47,783 nucleotides of DNA from Candidatus Electronema sp. (GTDB lineage: Bacteria > Desulfobacterota > Desulfobulbia > Desulfobulbales > Desulfobulbaceae), in assembly GCA_026645415.1 (NCBI GenBank), contig JAPEVH010000070.1, positions 1 to 47,783 of the forward strand. Reading direction: 5' to 3'. Shown here piece after piece: positions 31,413 to 40,243 of the stretch. The position numbers and the translations under genes are program-made. How positions within the stretch are numbered: position 1 is the first letter of the stretch; every line of letters starts with the position of its first letter. Below the pieces are notes generated by a model that saw nothing but the letters and a program-made list of their open reading frames with translations, made no database searches and was not told the origin of the DNA.

Positions 31413-32513
31413 TCAGCGCACCTCAATCTCTCTGTTCAAGGCAAGGTGCATTTCCTTGTTCGTGAAAGTCTCAGGCTGCTTTTTGTCTTTATCAATGCGA
31501 TGAATGCGGATTGGCATATCGGCGAATTCACTGTCAACGGCATTGTCTGCCAGCGTTTTCCAGCAGTCGCTGCTGTGGGTGGTGGCAAAGACCTGCACAT
31601 TAAGTTTCTTTGCCGTGGCGCAAATCAGCTTCCACATCTTGGACATTACGGTATGATGCAGACCGGTGTCTATCTCATCAATCAGGAGGATGCCATTCTT
31701 TGCCCCGACCAAGGATAAGGCAAGACCAAGCAGCCGCCAGATGCCGTCCCCAAAGCTGCCGATGGGGATTCTTTCCTCCCACTTGCTGCTTTTGACGACA
31801 ATGCCGCCGCGCGCAGGAACTCTGGCAGACACACCGCTTCCTCCAAGCGAGGCAAGGCGGATAATATCTGGTTCGATGATTCTTACGGCCTCCAGCACCA
31901 AGTCCTCATCCGGCGTAAGGACTGTTTTGTCAAACAGAGCAACGACTTTTTGCGGCGACAGCGAGGATGCAGGCACAAATTTTATATTGTCATCATCAGT
32001 TGGGCTGGCTTTGAAATAGATTCTTCTCACTATGTCATACGGAAAGCCTCCAGTAGGACGGACAGGGTAATCTTTATCTTTCTGCTCACCTCCATTGCCC
32101 CAAGACACATGAAGCTGATAAAAGTCAGGTTGGTATTGTGTGTCCATATCAACAAACAGTGAAAGCTGGACTGCTCCCATTTGCTGAATTGTAGCTGACA
32201 AGGTCTCTGTCACCCGATCAATGCAGCCAATGACAAAGGATGAGTTCAGTGTCAATTGAAAGCCATGAAAAAGTCTGCATAAGTCTGCTTCAGCTCTCCG
32301 CATCTGGCTTTCAGATTGAATCTGCTCGCCTCTTTGGGCAAGAATAGAAAAGAGGACAGAAGCATCTCCCTTCGACTTGAGCAGATGAACCGCTTCCAAA
32401 ATGGATGTCTTGCCACAATTATTCGTCCCAACCAGCAGATTGACTTGCCCTATATCATTAATCTTGTATTCAGAGAAGCCTCTGAAGTTCTTTATCTCAA
32501 GCTGCGTTATCAT
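31413..32513 (-). CDS. OLD/RecF-like AAA ATPase (AAA_15/21)
   Basis: 366 residues from MITQLEIKNFRGFSEYKI. Walker A is GTNNCGKTS (29-37); the ABC-like signature is GSFGDGIWR (252-260); Walker B is ILLIDEIDTGLHH with D279/E280; and the switch is TTHS (311-314). The compact ABC/SMC-type head lacks a coiled coil and a C-terminal TOPRIM, which is supplied by the next gene. The stop is followed after one base by the DUF3226 ATG. The annotation would extend upstream to 32669 in the same frame, but those residues look like a decayed DUF4469 tail. It is divergent from the Kazal lipoprotein gene. Confidence 0.85.
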   Translation of the reverse strand: MITQLEIKNFRGFSEYKINDIGQVNLLVGTNNCGKTSILEAVHLLKSKGDASVLFSILAQRGEQIQSESQMRRAEADLCRLFHGFQLTLNSSFVIGCIDRVTETLSATIQQMGAVQLSLFVDMDTQYQPDFYQLHVSWGNGGEQKDKDYPVRPTGGFPYDIVRRIYFKASPTDDDNIKFVPASSLSPQKVVALFDKTVLTPDEDLVLEAVRIIEPDIIRLASLGGSGVSARVPARGGIVVKSSKWEERIPIGSFGDGIWRLLGLALSLVGAKNGILLIDEIDTGLHHTVMSKMWKLICATAKKLNVQVFATTHSSDCWKTLADNAVDSEFADMPIRIHRIDKDKKQPETFTNKEMHLALNREIEVR

Positions 32514-32702
32514 CACAAATGCCCTCAAAGTAGTTACGGTGCTTCCTTCCCGCACCTCCAAAATATCAACCACCCGGCCAGTATACTCGGTTCTGACCAT
32601 ATCCAGCAACCTAGCGGAGTTGTTGATCGTCAGCTCAATGCTGATCCGGCAAAGCCTTGCAGTTAGCATCAGGCCAGATTGTTTTGTATTTCCCCTTGAC
32701 CA
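32514..32702 (-). pseudogene. remnant of a DUF4469 gene tail upstream of the AAA ATPase
   Basis: In frame with the ATPase, the preceding DNA reads ISIELTINNSARLLDMVRTE then YTGRVVDILEV. It aligns without gaps to the last 31 residues of the protein at 373-1458 (SSLNIRVNDYAALVELIRNH then YSSRLVDVLAV), with 11 identities and many conservative changes. Farther upstream a different frame gives [14 protein letters not shown], comparable to VTANGEYTLPGFAG just before that region, so a frameshift separates two parts. No start or N-terminal HU-like part remains. The AAA ribosome site (GAGGGC) lies within it. Confidence 0.6.
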
Positions 32703-32837
32703 TTATTGCTTCGTATGCCAATATTTTTGCAAAGCATTTGTTCTTCAATCAAGGAGGTGATGACAGAACACAGTAGATGGCAGCTTCAAAGCAACAGCCG
32801 CATTACTAAACCACAACACAACTATAAAGGTGAGTTC

Positions 32838-33284
32838 ATGAAGAAGTCTATCGTATTGCTTGTTGGTACCTGCGCAGCATTTCTCTTGGCCGGATGCCCT
32901 AAACCCGGCCCAACTCCTGATCCTCAGCCAAGCGGAGCATGTGGGAGCTGGCACTTGCCTGCCTGTCCCGCAGAACAGTACTGCAAGTATGAGACTCAGG
33001 CAAACTGCGGCAGAGCTGATGCGCCCGGAGTCTGCACTACAAAGCCGGAGATTTGCCTCACAATCTACAAGCCTGTCTGCGGCTGCGACGGCAAGACGTA
33101 CGGCAATGATTGCGTGGCGGCACGAAACGGTGTATCTGTTGACCACGAAGGAAAGTGCGAACAAATGTGCGGTGGAATTGCAAACATTCAGTGTCCAGCA
33201 GGCATGAACTGCGTGGATGATCCTAATGATGGTTGCGATCCTGCTACTGGGGCGGATTGCTCAGGCATCTGCGTTCACGAATAA
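32838..33284 (+). CDS. lipoprotein with Kazal-type protease-inhibitor domain
   Basis: 148 residues from [20 protein letters not shown], a lipoprotein signal with lipobox LLAGC (Cys20), then a Pro-rich linker. The Kazal-type domain spans about 35-107: [18 protein letters not shown]..., [30 protein letters not shown], and the final EGKC, with the standard Cys spacing. Residues 111-146 form a second half-unit of six Cys. Kazal domains in animals inhibit serine proteases; bacterial versions are common in some Deltaproteobacteria and might protect against predators or own proteases. The start follows TAAAGGTGAGTTC. It is divergent from the AAA gene. Confidence 0.85.
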   Translation: MKKSIVLLVGTCAAFLLAGCPKPGPTPDPQPSGACGSWHLPACPAEQYCKYETQANCGRADAPGVCTTKPEICLTIYKPVCGCDGKTYGNDCVAARNGVSVDHEGKCEQMCGGIANIQCPAGMNCVDDPNDGCDPATGADCSGICVHE

Positions 33285-33360
33285 GCCCTATCAGACAGAG
33301 CATTAAGCACACGCAGGACTTGTTCTTCCGCACAACTATCTTTATAAAGGAGGAGAAACC

Positions 33361-34155
33361 ATGTCAGACAAACCCCAAAACATACCCGCAGAGAAGAGTC
33401 CCTCAAACCAGTCGAGGACATCGGATCCACCAAATACCAAGATGGCCTTCTGGATGGTCATGACCATGCTTGGTATCTTGTGTGTTCTTGTCCTATCAGT
33501 GCTGGCTCTCGTCTGCTACAAAGCACAGTCATCTCTATGGGGGGATAATGGTATCATTGAATTTGGCAAATGGACAGTGTCTGTGCTGCTGGGCGCATTC
33601 GGTGCATGGATCGGCGGAGGTGCTGCCTACTTCTTTGGTAAAGAGAATATGGTTGAGAGCAACCGTTCAACCGAAGCTGTGTTGCAGATTCAGCAGAATA
33701 CATTGCAGAATACAGGCAAGCGCGATTATGTCAAAGACTTGCCCTTGGCCACTATCAACAGTACCTTTAACTTCAATCCTAACTCAACAAAGGAGTATAT
33801 TGTCAACTGTCTTACTGGCCATGCTGATTACTGGTGGGTGCCAGTCTTTGATCAGGAAGGAAAGGGGATAATAGAGGATCTCCTACATGTCAGGATTATC
33901 TGGGATGATAACTTTGGTGATGGGGAGACAGTGGCGGCGTTCCTTGAGCGCCTTGCTACACAAGAAACGCTTGGCAAGAAGTACGAGAAACTGCACGGCC
34001 CCTCATTCTTCATCAAAGTAACACCAGATGACAAGGTTGCCGACACAGCCCGCAGAATGGAGAAGTCAGGGGCAGCGATTGGCGTGGTTACTGACGAGAA
34101 AGGCAAGCCGACCCACTGCTTCACCAAGCAGAACCTGTTAACAACCCAGAGCTGA
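33361..34155 (+). CDS. membrane-anchored CBS-like sensor protein
   Basis: 264 residues. A disordered Ser/Pro/Asn-rich N-terminus (1-27) is followed by two membrane helices (about 30-50 and 70-92, LLGAFGAWIGGGAAYFFG), a short Gln-rich linker, and a cytoplasmic domain (about 120-260) containing KDLPLATINSTFNFNPNS and ending SGAAIGVVTDEKGKPTHCFT, the look of a CBS pair that would bind a nucleotide. AAAGGAGGAG is an excellent ribosome site. Its stop codon abuts, base to base, the stop of the convergent cNMP/CBS/DUF294 gene. It follows the Kazal gene after 76 bp; co-transcription is likely. Confidence 0.55.
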   Translation: MSDKPQNIPAEKSPSNQSRTSDPPNTKMAFWMVMTMLGILCVLVLSVLALVCYKAQSSLWGDNGIIEFGKWTVSVLLGAFGAWIGGGAAYFFGKENMVESNRSTEAVLQIQQNTLQNTGKRDYVKDLPLATINSTFNFNPNSTKEYIVNCLTGHADYWWVPVFDQEGKGIIEDLLHVRIIWDDNFGDGETVAAFLERLATQETLGKKYEKLHGPSFFIKVTPDDKVADTARRMEKSGAAIGVVTDEKGKPTHCFTKQNLLTTQS

Positions 34156-36081
34156 TCAAGACACAGGAAACAGGGTTCGCAGCACCCCATGCAGCCGTTC
34201 AATCACTTCAAAGGCATCGTGGAGCATCCGCCGGTCTAGCTCTGATAAATCGGCTGGGGCGATGTGATTGTCTGGCTGCTCGCTTGCATCAATCTGATTG
34301 AGCTGATGGATGAGCCGTACCTGCATCTGCATTTCATAGGCATCAACTGATTTGGCTAGCAGTTCCTCGCTAAGAAAACTCTCCTTGGCCAGCACCTGCA
34401 AGCGGGCTAAGGTGTTGGTCTCACGAATGCCATGCTTGAGAGCCAAGATACGGGCAAAGTTGACAAAGGGGGTCAAGCCTTGGGTCTTGATGTCGAGCTT
34501 GTTCTTGTGCTCACCGTCCTTCTCAACAATGAAGTTCTTGAAAAAGGAGAGCGGCACCTTGGCAGAAAGGCACTGTCTGGCAAGGTGAAAGAGATACAGC
34601 TCCTGCTGTTTAGTGACCGTGCTCAGATGCTGGCGCAGCTCATCAGCTAACGCAGCCTTGCCAAAACCAGCCCGGAAATCATAGAAAATGGTAGCATTGA
34701 GCAGCTCTTGCGGCTCAGGCAGAGCTGCCCACTTGGTAAAATAGCCCTTCCAAACCGAAAGCGGCTGCCGCCACTTGGGATTAACCGCCATAATCCCGCC
34801 TGGACAAAGCGGATAACCACACTGCACCAGATGGCCAATAGCCCGACGAGCGAATCGAGCAAAGTAATCTTCACAGGCTGCTACCTGCGCCTCATCCACT
34901 GGATCTTCATAAATAATCGCGTTGTCCTGATCTGTACGGAACGTCTGCTCGCGTCTGCCCTCAGAACCGACCAGCAACCAGCAGTAATCTACAGGCGGTG
35001 GCCCTAGCTCGGCTTCTAAGAGCATGAGGAGTCGCTCTAAAATCTGATCATTGAGAATAGAGATCATTCGGGCAATATGGCCAGCCCTCGCCCCTTCCTT
35101 AATCAGGTTGCGAATCATTTCAGGAATGCGTCTGGCCAGCGGGTGCAGTCCTTCTATACCTTGCTGCCGACCGATTTCTTTGAACAAGGCATAGGGTGCA
35201 TGACCTTGCATCAGAGCAATATCATGCGAAGTGATCACCCCAATGATTCGGTCTTTGCGCTCCACAGCTAAGTGGTGAATGGAGGCGGACATCATCTTGA
35301 TCAGGGCATCAAAACAGGTAGATTGGGAAAGAATGGTAGCCACTGGCGCAGACATCACCGTCCAGATTGGCTCGCTGGTGTCACGGCCCGGAGCCAGCAC
35401 TTTGTTACGTAAATCCCGGTCGGTAACAATGCCGATGATCTGCTCCTCATCGCCTTGCTCGTGAATGAGCAAGGAGGCTACCCGGTATTCAGCCATTCTC
35501 TGCGCTGCCTCACGTATGCTGCTCTCTGCGGCAATCTTACGGGGCTTCTGCCGAATGATGTCACCAACCTGAATCGAAAAAAGGTGCAGATTGCTGTCAC
35601 TACTCCGACCCATCCGGTGCCGCCGTAGCTCGCTGTAGGCGGCTCGTACTACCTTTTCCGAGAAGGTCTTTAGGTAGTATTGGGAGAACCCTAGCTGATT
35701 CTTAATCAAATCGAGAAAAACAGCGCGCGGCAAGAGAAAGCAGAAGGTATCTTCCACCATCTCCACATCAAGATTGGCCTGCGTGCCTCGGATAATGCCG
35801 AGCGCACCTATGTAGTCCCCTTCTCCCCGAAAATCCTTGAGCGTCTCAACTCCGTCATCGTCAACAATAAAACACTTTACCCCACCCTGCTGAATCAGGT
35901 AGAGATAGTCTATTTCACTCTTGCCAGCTTGGAACAGACGAGTACCTTTTGGGAAAAAATCCACCTTGACGTGACTGGCTACCTGACGAATAGTCTCTGG
36001 GGCCAATTCCTTGAACGGCATGATCTTCCCAAGAAATTCAGTGACAACTTCTGGGGCTGCTAATTGGGCATTACCTTTCAT
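34156..36081 (-). CDS. cNMP-binding, CBS-pair, DUF294 nucleotidyltransferase-like protein
   Basis: 641 residues. A cyclic-nucleotide-binding domain (about 20-140, VDFFPKGTRLFQAGK and YIGALGIIRGTQ) is followed by a CBS pair (about 165-295, e.g. EEQIIGIVTDRDLRNKV and IIGVITSHDIALMQ), then DUF294 with the GlnD-like nucleotidyltransferase motif VGSEGRREQTFRTDQDNAI (about 373-391), and a helical DUF294_C. The family is often encoded beside acetate-type symporters and a DnaQ-like exonuclease. It probably senses a nucleotide signal and controls energy or carbon metabolism; substrate unknown. In this window it has been separated from its usual partner by about 3.4 kb. Confidence 0.9.
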   Translation of the reverse strand: MKGNAQLAAPEVVTEFLGKIMPFKELAPETIRQVASHVKVDFFPKGTRLFQAGKSEIDYLYLIQQGGVKCFIVDDDGVETLKDFRGEGDYIGALGIIRGTQANLDVEMVEDTFCFLLPRAVFLDLIKNQLGFSQYYLKTFSEKVVRAAYSELRRHRMGRSSDSNLHLFSIQVGDIIRQKPRKIAAESSIREAAQRMAEYRVASLLIHEQGDEEQIIGIVTDRDLRNKVLAPGRDTSEPIWTVMSAPVATILSQSTCFDALIKMMSASIHHLAVERKDRIIGVITSHDIALMQGHAPYALFKEIGRQQGIEGLHPLARRIPEMIRNLIKEGARAGHIARMISILNDQILERLLMLLEAELGPPPVDYCWLLVGSEGRREQTFRTDQDNAIIYEDPVDEAQVAACEDYFARFARRAIGHLVQCGYPLCPGGIMAVNPKWRQPLSVWKGYFTKWAALPEPQELLNATIFYDFRAGFGKAALADELRQHLSTVTKQQELYLFHLARQCLSAKVPLSFFKNFIVEKDGEHKNKLDIKTQGLTPFVNFARILALKHGIRETNTLARLQVLAKESFLSEELLAKSVDAYEMQMQVRLIHQLNQIDASEQPDNHIAPADLSELDRRMLHDAFEVIERLHGVLRTLFPVS

Positions 36082-36271
36082 CGCTTATCTCCACAAAAGA
36101 ACAGCTTGCTTAATATCTATTGTACGGTATCGTTATCCTGCCTCAAACAAGAAAAGAACAATCTAGGCTATTTCCCGCGATTCGCTCTTTTTTTCTTGGC
36201 ATGAGGAGGCTTTTTTGTGTATGATTTTGTATTTTACTAACCTGCCATTGGTTTACACGCTAGGTGTCAGT

Positions 36272-36790
36272 GTGAAGATTCCATTTGCTGAAATTGCTCA
36301 AAGCGGCAACCACTATCGTTTTACGGACGATGCTTGGCTGACTGCAACCGGATTGCTGAACACCGCTCCGGTAGAGGCAGAGTTGACTTTGCAGCGCAAG
36401 GCTGAAAATCGAGCTGAAGTACAGGGAACGCTTCGTACTGGCTTGCGCTTGACCTGCGATCGCTGCTTGGTGGCCTATGATATCCCAGTGGCTACAGCGT
36501 TTCATTTGGTGCTAGAAGTGCCAGATGAAGAAGGAAGCTGGAGCGTTAAAGCACTGGCAGATGGGGCTGATATTGAGTTGGTTGAGCTTGACCAACCAGT
36601 AGCAGATCTCATTGAGATACTTCAGCAGCAGCTTTATCTGAGTTTACCGATTAAGCAGCTCTGTTCAGCAGATTGTCGAGGACTCTGCCCAAGCTGTGGG
36701 ATAGACCTTAACAGCGAGACTTGCACCTGTGCATCAACGACGGAGAATTCTCCCTTTGCAGCCTTAGCCGCATTAAAGAACAACAAGTAA
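36272..36790 (+). CDS. yceD: YceD/DUF177 family protein
   Basis: About 172 residues from GTG (VKIPFAEIAQSG...), the usual DUF177 N-terminus, preceded by AGGTG; an in-frame TTG at 36215 following GAGGAGG would add 19 hydrophobic residues and is a real alternative. LRLTCDRCLVAYDIPV and a C-terminal Cys cluster, CSADCRGLCPSCGIDLNSETC (split CSADCRGLCPSCG, then C and C), fit the zinc-ribbon-like DUF177. The family is nearly always located directly before rpmF and is implicated in 23S rRNA or ribosome assembly. It is the first gene of the fatty-acid operon. Confidence 0.9.
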   Translation: MKIPFAEIAQSGNHYRFTDDAWLTATGLLNTAPVEAELTLQRKAENRAEVQGTLRTGLRLTCDRCLVAYDIPVATAFHLVLEVPDEEGSWSVKALADGADIELVELDQPVADLIEILQQQLYLSLPIKQLCSADCRGLCPSCGIDLNSETCTCASTTENSPFAALAALKNNK

Positions 36791-36845
36791 CCTTTTTTCT
36801 TCCTCTATATTAGGGAAGAAACGTATTGAAATAAGGAGAAACAAC

Positions 36846-37034
36846 ATGGCTTTACCGAAAAGACGACATTCCCATTCCCGCACTCGCCAACGGCGGGCGC
36901 ATGATTTTTTGACTGCTCCTTCTGTAGGTCGCTGCCCTGAATGCGGCGAGCCAAAAATGCCCCATCAGCTCTGTTCTGGCTGCGGCAAATACAAAGGCAA
37001 AAGCATTTATCAGCTTGGAGACGAGCTGGCATAG
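36846..37034 (+). CDS. rpmF: 50S ribosomal protein bL32
   Basis: 62 residues: MALPKRRHSHSRTRQRRAHD, then CPECGEPKMPHQLCSGCGKY, with four cysteines as CxxC...CxxC, a zinc-binding L32. It is a component of the large ribosomal subunit near the peptidyl-transferase region. AAGGAGAAACAAC gives a strong start. Position between DUF177 and plsX is the classic arrangement, coupling lipid synthesis to ribosome production. Confidence 0.97.
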   Translation: MALPKRRHSHSRTRQRRAHDFLTAPSVGRCPECGEPKMPHQLCSGCGKYKGKSIYQLGDELA

Positions 37035-37040
37035 GCAGCG

Positions 37041-38048
37041 GTGAAGATAGCCCTTGATGCCATGGGCGGTGACTGCGGCAGTGCAGTACTGATCGACGGA
37101 GCCATTCAAGCGATTGAGCAGTACGCCAAAATTGAAGTGGTTCTGATCGGTCATGAGGATCTGTTGCGTGAAGAGCTAGCCCGCCGGGGCAAAGCTACTG
37201 AGCCGCGCCTATCAATTGTTCATGCTTCGCAAGCTGTCTCTATGGAAGAGGAAGCTGTCGAGTCGGTGCGCCGAAAAAAGGATTCCACCATTATGGTCGG
37301 CTTTGACCTTGTTAAAAAGGGACAAGCCGAAGCAATGGTTTCCGCAGGTCATTCTGGTGCAACCATGACAGCGGCCATTCTTCAGTTAGGCCGCTTAAAG
37401 GGTATTTCCCGACCAAGCATTGCCAGCTTTTTTCCAACGCTCAAAGAACCGGTACTTGTAACTGATATTGGCGGCAATGTTGATTGTCGCCCGCAGCATC
37501 TGTATCAGTTTGCGGTTATGGCTTCCTTTTGTTGCCAGTTGCTGATGAACCGGCCTGCACCCCGTGTCGGTCTCCTTAATATTGGTGAGGAACCTGGTAA
37601 AGGCAACGCCGCAGTTAAGGAAGCCTATGACCTGATCAAAGCAAGCAGCTTGAACTTTATTGGCAATGTTGAAGGGCGCGATGTTTACGGCGGTGATGTC
37701 GATGTGGTGGTCTGTGATGGCTTTGTTGGTAATATTGCCCTCAAGGTCAGCGAAGGACTGGCTGAAGCAATGCAGCAGATGCTGAAGGCTGAGATTAAAA
37801 AATCATGGCGAGCCAGCTTGGCCTCTCTTTTTATTCGTCCAGCCTTTGACAGCTTTCGTAAGCGGGTAGATTATGCAGAATACGGAGGTGCGCCGCTTCT
37901 TGGTATCAATGGAACAGGTATCATCTGTCATGGCACATCGTCTGCTATCGCTATTCGCAACGCAATCAAAGAAGCCGCCAAAATGGTTGAAGGGCACGTG
38001 AACAAGGCCATTACTGGTCATCTTCAGCAGGAAGCGGGGCAGAGTTGA
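37041..38048 (+). CDS. plsX: phosphate acyltransferase PlsX
   Basis: 335 residues with a GTG start, 6 bp after rpmF. It converts acyl-ACP and phosphate to acyl-phosphate, the first step of the PlsX/PlsY route to phosphatidic acid. KIALDAMGGDCGSAVLIDGA, VSAGHSGATMTAAILQLGR, DIGGNVDCRPQHLYQFAVMA, LLNIGEEPGKGNAAVKEAYD and DGFVGNIALKVSEG are all family motifs. Full length, cytoplasmic or membrane-peripheral. The stop overlaps fabH. Confidence 0.97.
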   Translation: MKIALDAMGGDCGSAVLIDGAIQAIEQYAKIEVVLIGHEDLLREELARRGKATEPRLSIVHASQAVSMEEEAVESVRRKKDSTIMVGFDLVKKGQAEAMVSAGHSGATMTAAILQLGRLKGISRPSIASFFPTLKEPVLVTDIGGNVDCRPQHLYQFAVMASFCCQLLMNRPAPRVGLLNIGEEPGKGNAAVKEAYDLIKASSLNFIGNVEGRDVYGGDVDVVVCDGFVGNIALKVSEGLAEAMQQMLKAEIKKSWRASLASLFIRPAFDSFRKRVDYAEYGGAPLLGINGTGIICHGTSSAIAIRNAIKEAAKMVEGHVNKAITGHLQQEAGQS

Positions 38049-39019
38049 TGCGGGCAGCAGTGCTTGGTACCGGTTCCTCATTGCCTGAACGGGTACTGAC
38101 CAACACAGAGTTGGAGCGGATGGTAGAGACTTCGGACGAGTGGATTCGCACTCGTACCGGCATTCGCACTCGCCGTATTGCTGGGCCAGATGAGCAGAAT
38201 TATCAGCTTGCCACTCGTGCTGCCCAGCACGCCTTGACAGCCGCTGGTATTGCGGCTCAGGATCTTGGTCTGATTATTGTTGCTACCATCAGCCCACACA
38301 TGCTGATGCCTTCCTGCGCCTGCTTTGTCCAGACCGAGCTTGGCGCAAATAATGCCTTTGCCTTTGATCTCAATGCGGCCTGTTCAGGGTTCCTTTACGC
38401 GCTTGATGTAGCAAGAAAATATATTGCTGCTGATCCCAAGATGAAAGTGCTGGTGATCGGCTCAGAAACCCTGTCTGCCCGGGTGGATTGGGAAGATCGC
38501 AATACTTGCATTCTTTTTGGCGACGGTGCTGGGGCCTGTGTGCTTGGCAGCGCAGAGGAACGCGGCATTTTGGATAGCTGCCTACTTTCCGATGGCAGTC
38601 TCTGGAATCTGCTTTATATGGATAGTCCTGCGAGCAAGAATCCAGATTTACTTGATCCAGAAAGCAAAGGCTGCGTCATTCAGATGTCAGGCCGAGACGT
38701 GTTCAAATATGCTGTTCGGGCGATGGAAGATGTAGTCCGCCAATTGCTGGAGCGGCAGCAGCTCTCGATCAGCGACATTTCTTTAATTATCCCCCATCAG
38801 GCTAATATTCGTATTCTTGACAAATTAGCTGACCGCCTTGGCGCGCAAGCGAATCAGGTCTTTTGTAACGTCGATAAATACGGCAACACCTCAGCGGCCA
38901 GCATCCCGATTGCCCTAGATGAGGCCGTCCGGCAAGGTCGGCTCCAGCGTGGCGATAAGTTGCTGCTCTGTGCCTTTGGCGGTGGTTTCACTTGGGGTTC
39001 TATGCTGCTGAAGTGGTAA
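38048..39019 (+). CDS. fabH: beta-ketoacyl-ACP synthase III
   Basis: 323 residues from ATG at 38048, which overlaps the plsX stop (TGATG). It condenses acetyl-CoA with malonyl-ACP to start fatty-acid chains. The catalytic Cys is in FDLNAACSGFLYALDVA, the His in IIPHQANIRIL, and the Asn in YGNTSAASIPIAL, a complete Cys-His-Asn triad. TSDEWIRTRTGIRTRRI is the typical N-terminal motif. Full length. Confidence 0.97.
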   Translation: MRAAVLGTGSSLPERVLTNTELERMVETSDEWIRTRTGIRTRRIAGPDEQNYQLATRAAQHALTAAGIAAQDLGLIIVATISPHMLMPSCACFVQTELGANNAFAFDLNAACSGFLYALDVARKYIAADPKMKVLVIGSETLSARVDWEDRNTCILFGDGAGACVLGSAEERGILDSCLLSDGSLWNLLYMDSPASKNPDLLDPESKGCVIQMSGRDVFKYAVRAMEDVVRQLLERQQLSISDISLIIPHQANIRILDKLADRLGAQANQVFCNVDKYGNTSAASIPIALDEAVRQGRLQRGDKLLLCAFGGGFTWGSMLLKW

Positions 39020-39094
39020 GATGATGATGCATGGGTCGAGGTAAGTCCGAAGCCTGCGTCGAGATATCTTCGCCTATGTACAAAGGAGAACACG

Positions 39095-40243
39095 GTGGAT
39101 TATTTTTTGACTGAAGAACAACGGATGATCAAAGAGACCGCCCGCGAACTGGCCGTTGAAAAGATCGTTCCCAAGCGGGCCGAGCTGGACGAGAAAAACG
39201 AGTTTGCCGGTGAACTGCTGCGGGACATTGCCAAGGCGGATCTCTTTGCCGTGCTGGTGCCAGAGGAATACGGCGGCATGGGCAGTGGTGCCTTTGATAT
39301 AGTTCTTGCTTTGGAAGAGCTGGCCCGTGGTTGCGTGGGCGTGGCTACCAGCTTTGCCGCCTGCGGTCTTGGCATCCTTCCTATTCTGATTTCCGGGAGC
39401 GAGGAGCTGAAGCAAAAATATCTGCCGAGCGTGGCTGAAGGTAAATACTGGGCCGCCTTTGGTCTGACTGAAGCCAATGCCGGTTCAGATGCGGCAGGCA
39501 TCCACACCACCGCTGTTGAAGACGGTGATTACTGGGTGCTGAACGGCACTAAGCAATGGATCACCAATGGCGGCGAGGCGCATATTTATTCGGTCATTGC
39601 CCTGACCAATCCTGAAAAGGGCATTCGCGGGGCTTCGATGTTTGTGGTTGAGGACGGCGATCCCGGCTTTTCCTATGGTAAGAAGGAAGACAAGATGGGT
39701 ATCCGCGCTTCTGCCACCCGCGAGCTGGTGATGCGCGACTGCCGGATTCCCAAAGACCGGCTAATTGGCAGGAAAGGCACCGGCTTTATCACGGTGATGA
39801 AAACTTTGGATGTGTCGCGGCCCGGTATTGCCAGCCTTGCTGTTGGTCTAGCGCAGGCGGCCTTAGATGAAGCGGCAAGCTATGCCAAGCAGCGGGTTCA
39901 GTTTGGCAAACCAATCATTGGTTTTCAGGCTGTGCAGCATATCTTGGCTGATATGGCCATTCAGACAGAGGCAGCGCGGGGCTTGGTGTATGGCGCGGCC
40001 CGGCATATTGACGCGCATCCAGAGGACGCAAGCAAGGTTTCCTCGATGTGCAAGGTTTTTGCCACGGACACGGCCATGAAAGTGACCACGGACGCGGTGC
40101 AGGTCATGGGTGGTTATGGCTACATGAAGGAATATCCGGTCGAAAAGATGATGCGCGATGCCAAGATTCTCCAAATCTACGAAGGCACCAACCAGATTCA
40201 GCGCAACGTCATTGGGCAGGAACTGAACCGGGAATACGCATGA
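39095..40243 (+). CDS. acyl-CoA dehydrogenase in the fatty-acid operon
   Basis: 382 residues with a GTG start after AAAGGAGAACACG. It is a flavin acyl-CoA dehydrogenase: FGLTEANAGSDAAG (FAD site), KQWITNGGEAHIY, RVQFGKPIIGFQAVQHILA, and IYEGTNQIQR with the catalytic Glu. It oxidises an acyl-CoA to trans-2-enoyl-CoA and passes electrons to ETF, whose genes follow (etfB overlaps by 4 bp). Presence among fab genes, where an enoyl-ACP reductase is missing, is noteworthy; direction and substrate in vivo are unknown. Confidence 0.95.
   Translation: MDYFLTEEQRMIKETARELAVEKIVPKRAELDEKNEFAGELLRDIAKADLFAVLVPEEYGGMGSGAFDIVLALEELARGCVGVATSFAACGLGILPILISGSEELKQKYLPSVAEGKYWAAFGLTEANAGSDAAGIHTTAVEDGDYWVLNGTKQWITNGGEAHIYSVIALTNPEKGIRGASMFVVEDGDPGFSYGKKEDKMGIRASATRELVMRDCRIPKDRLIGRKGTGFITVMKTLDVSRPGIASLAVGLAQAALDEAASYAKQRVQFGKPIIGFQAVQHILADMAIQTEAARGLVYGAARHIDAHPEDASKVSSMCKVFATDTAMKVTTDAVQVMGGYGYMKEYPVEKMMRDAKILQIYEGTNQIQRNVIGQELNREYA

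Noticed and set aside
32706..32837. Longer N-terminus for the Kazal lipoprotein
   Set aside because: It lacks a signal and would bury the lipobox; the ATG at 32838 gives a standard lipoprotein signal.
40048..40239. Longer N-terminus for etfB
   Set aside because: The extension lies within the acyl-CoA dehydrogenase gene, and MKIIVCIKQVPD is the normal EtfB start.
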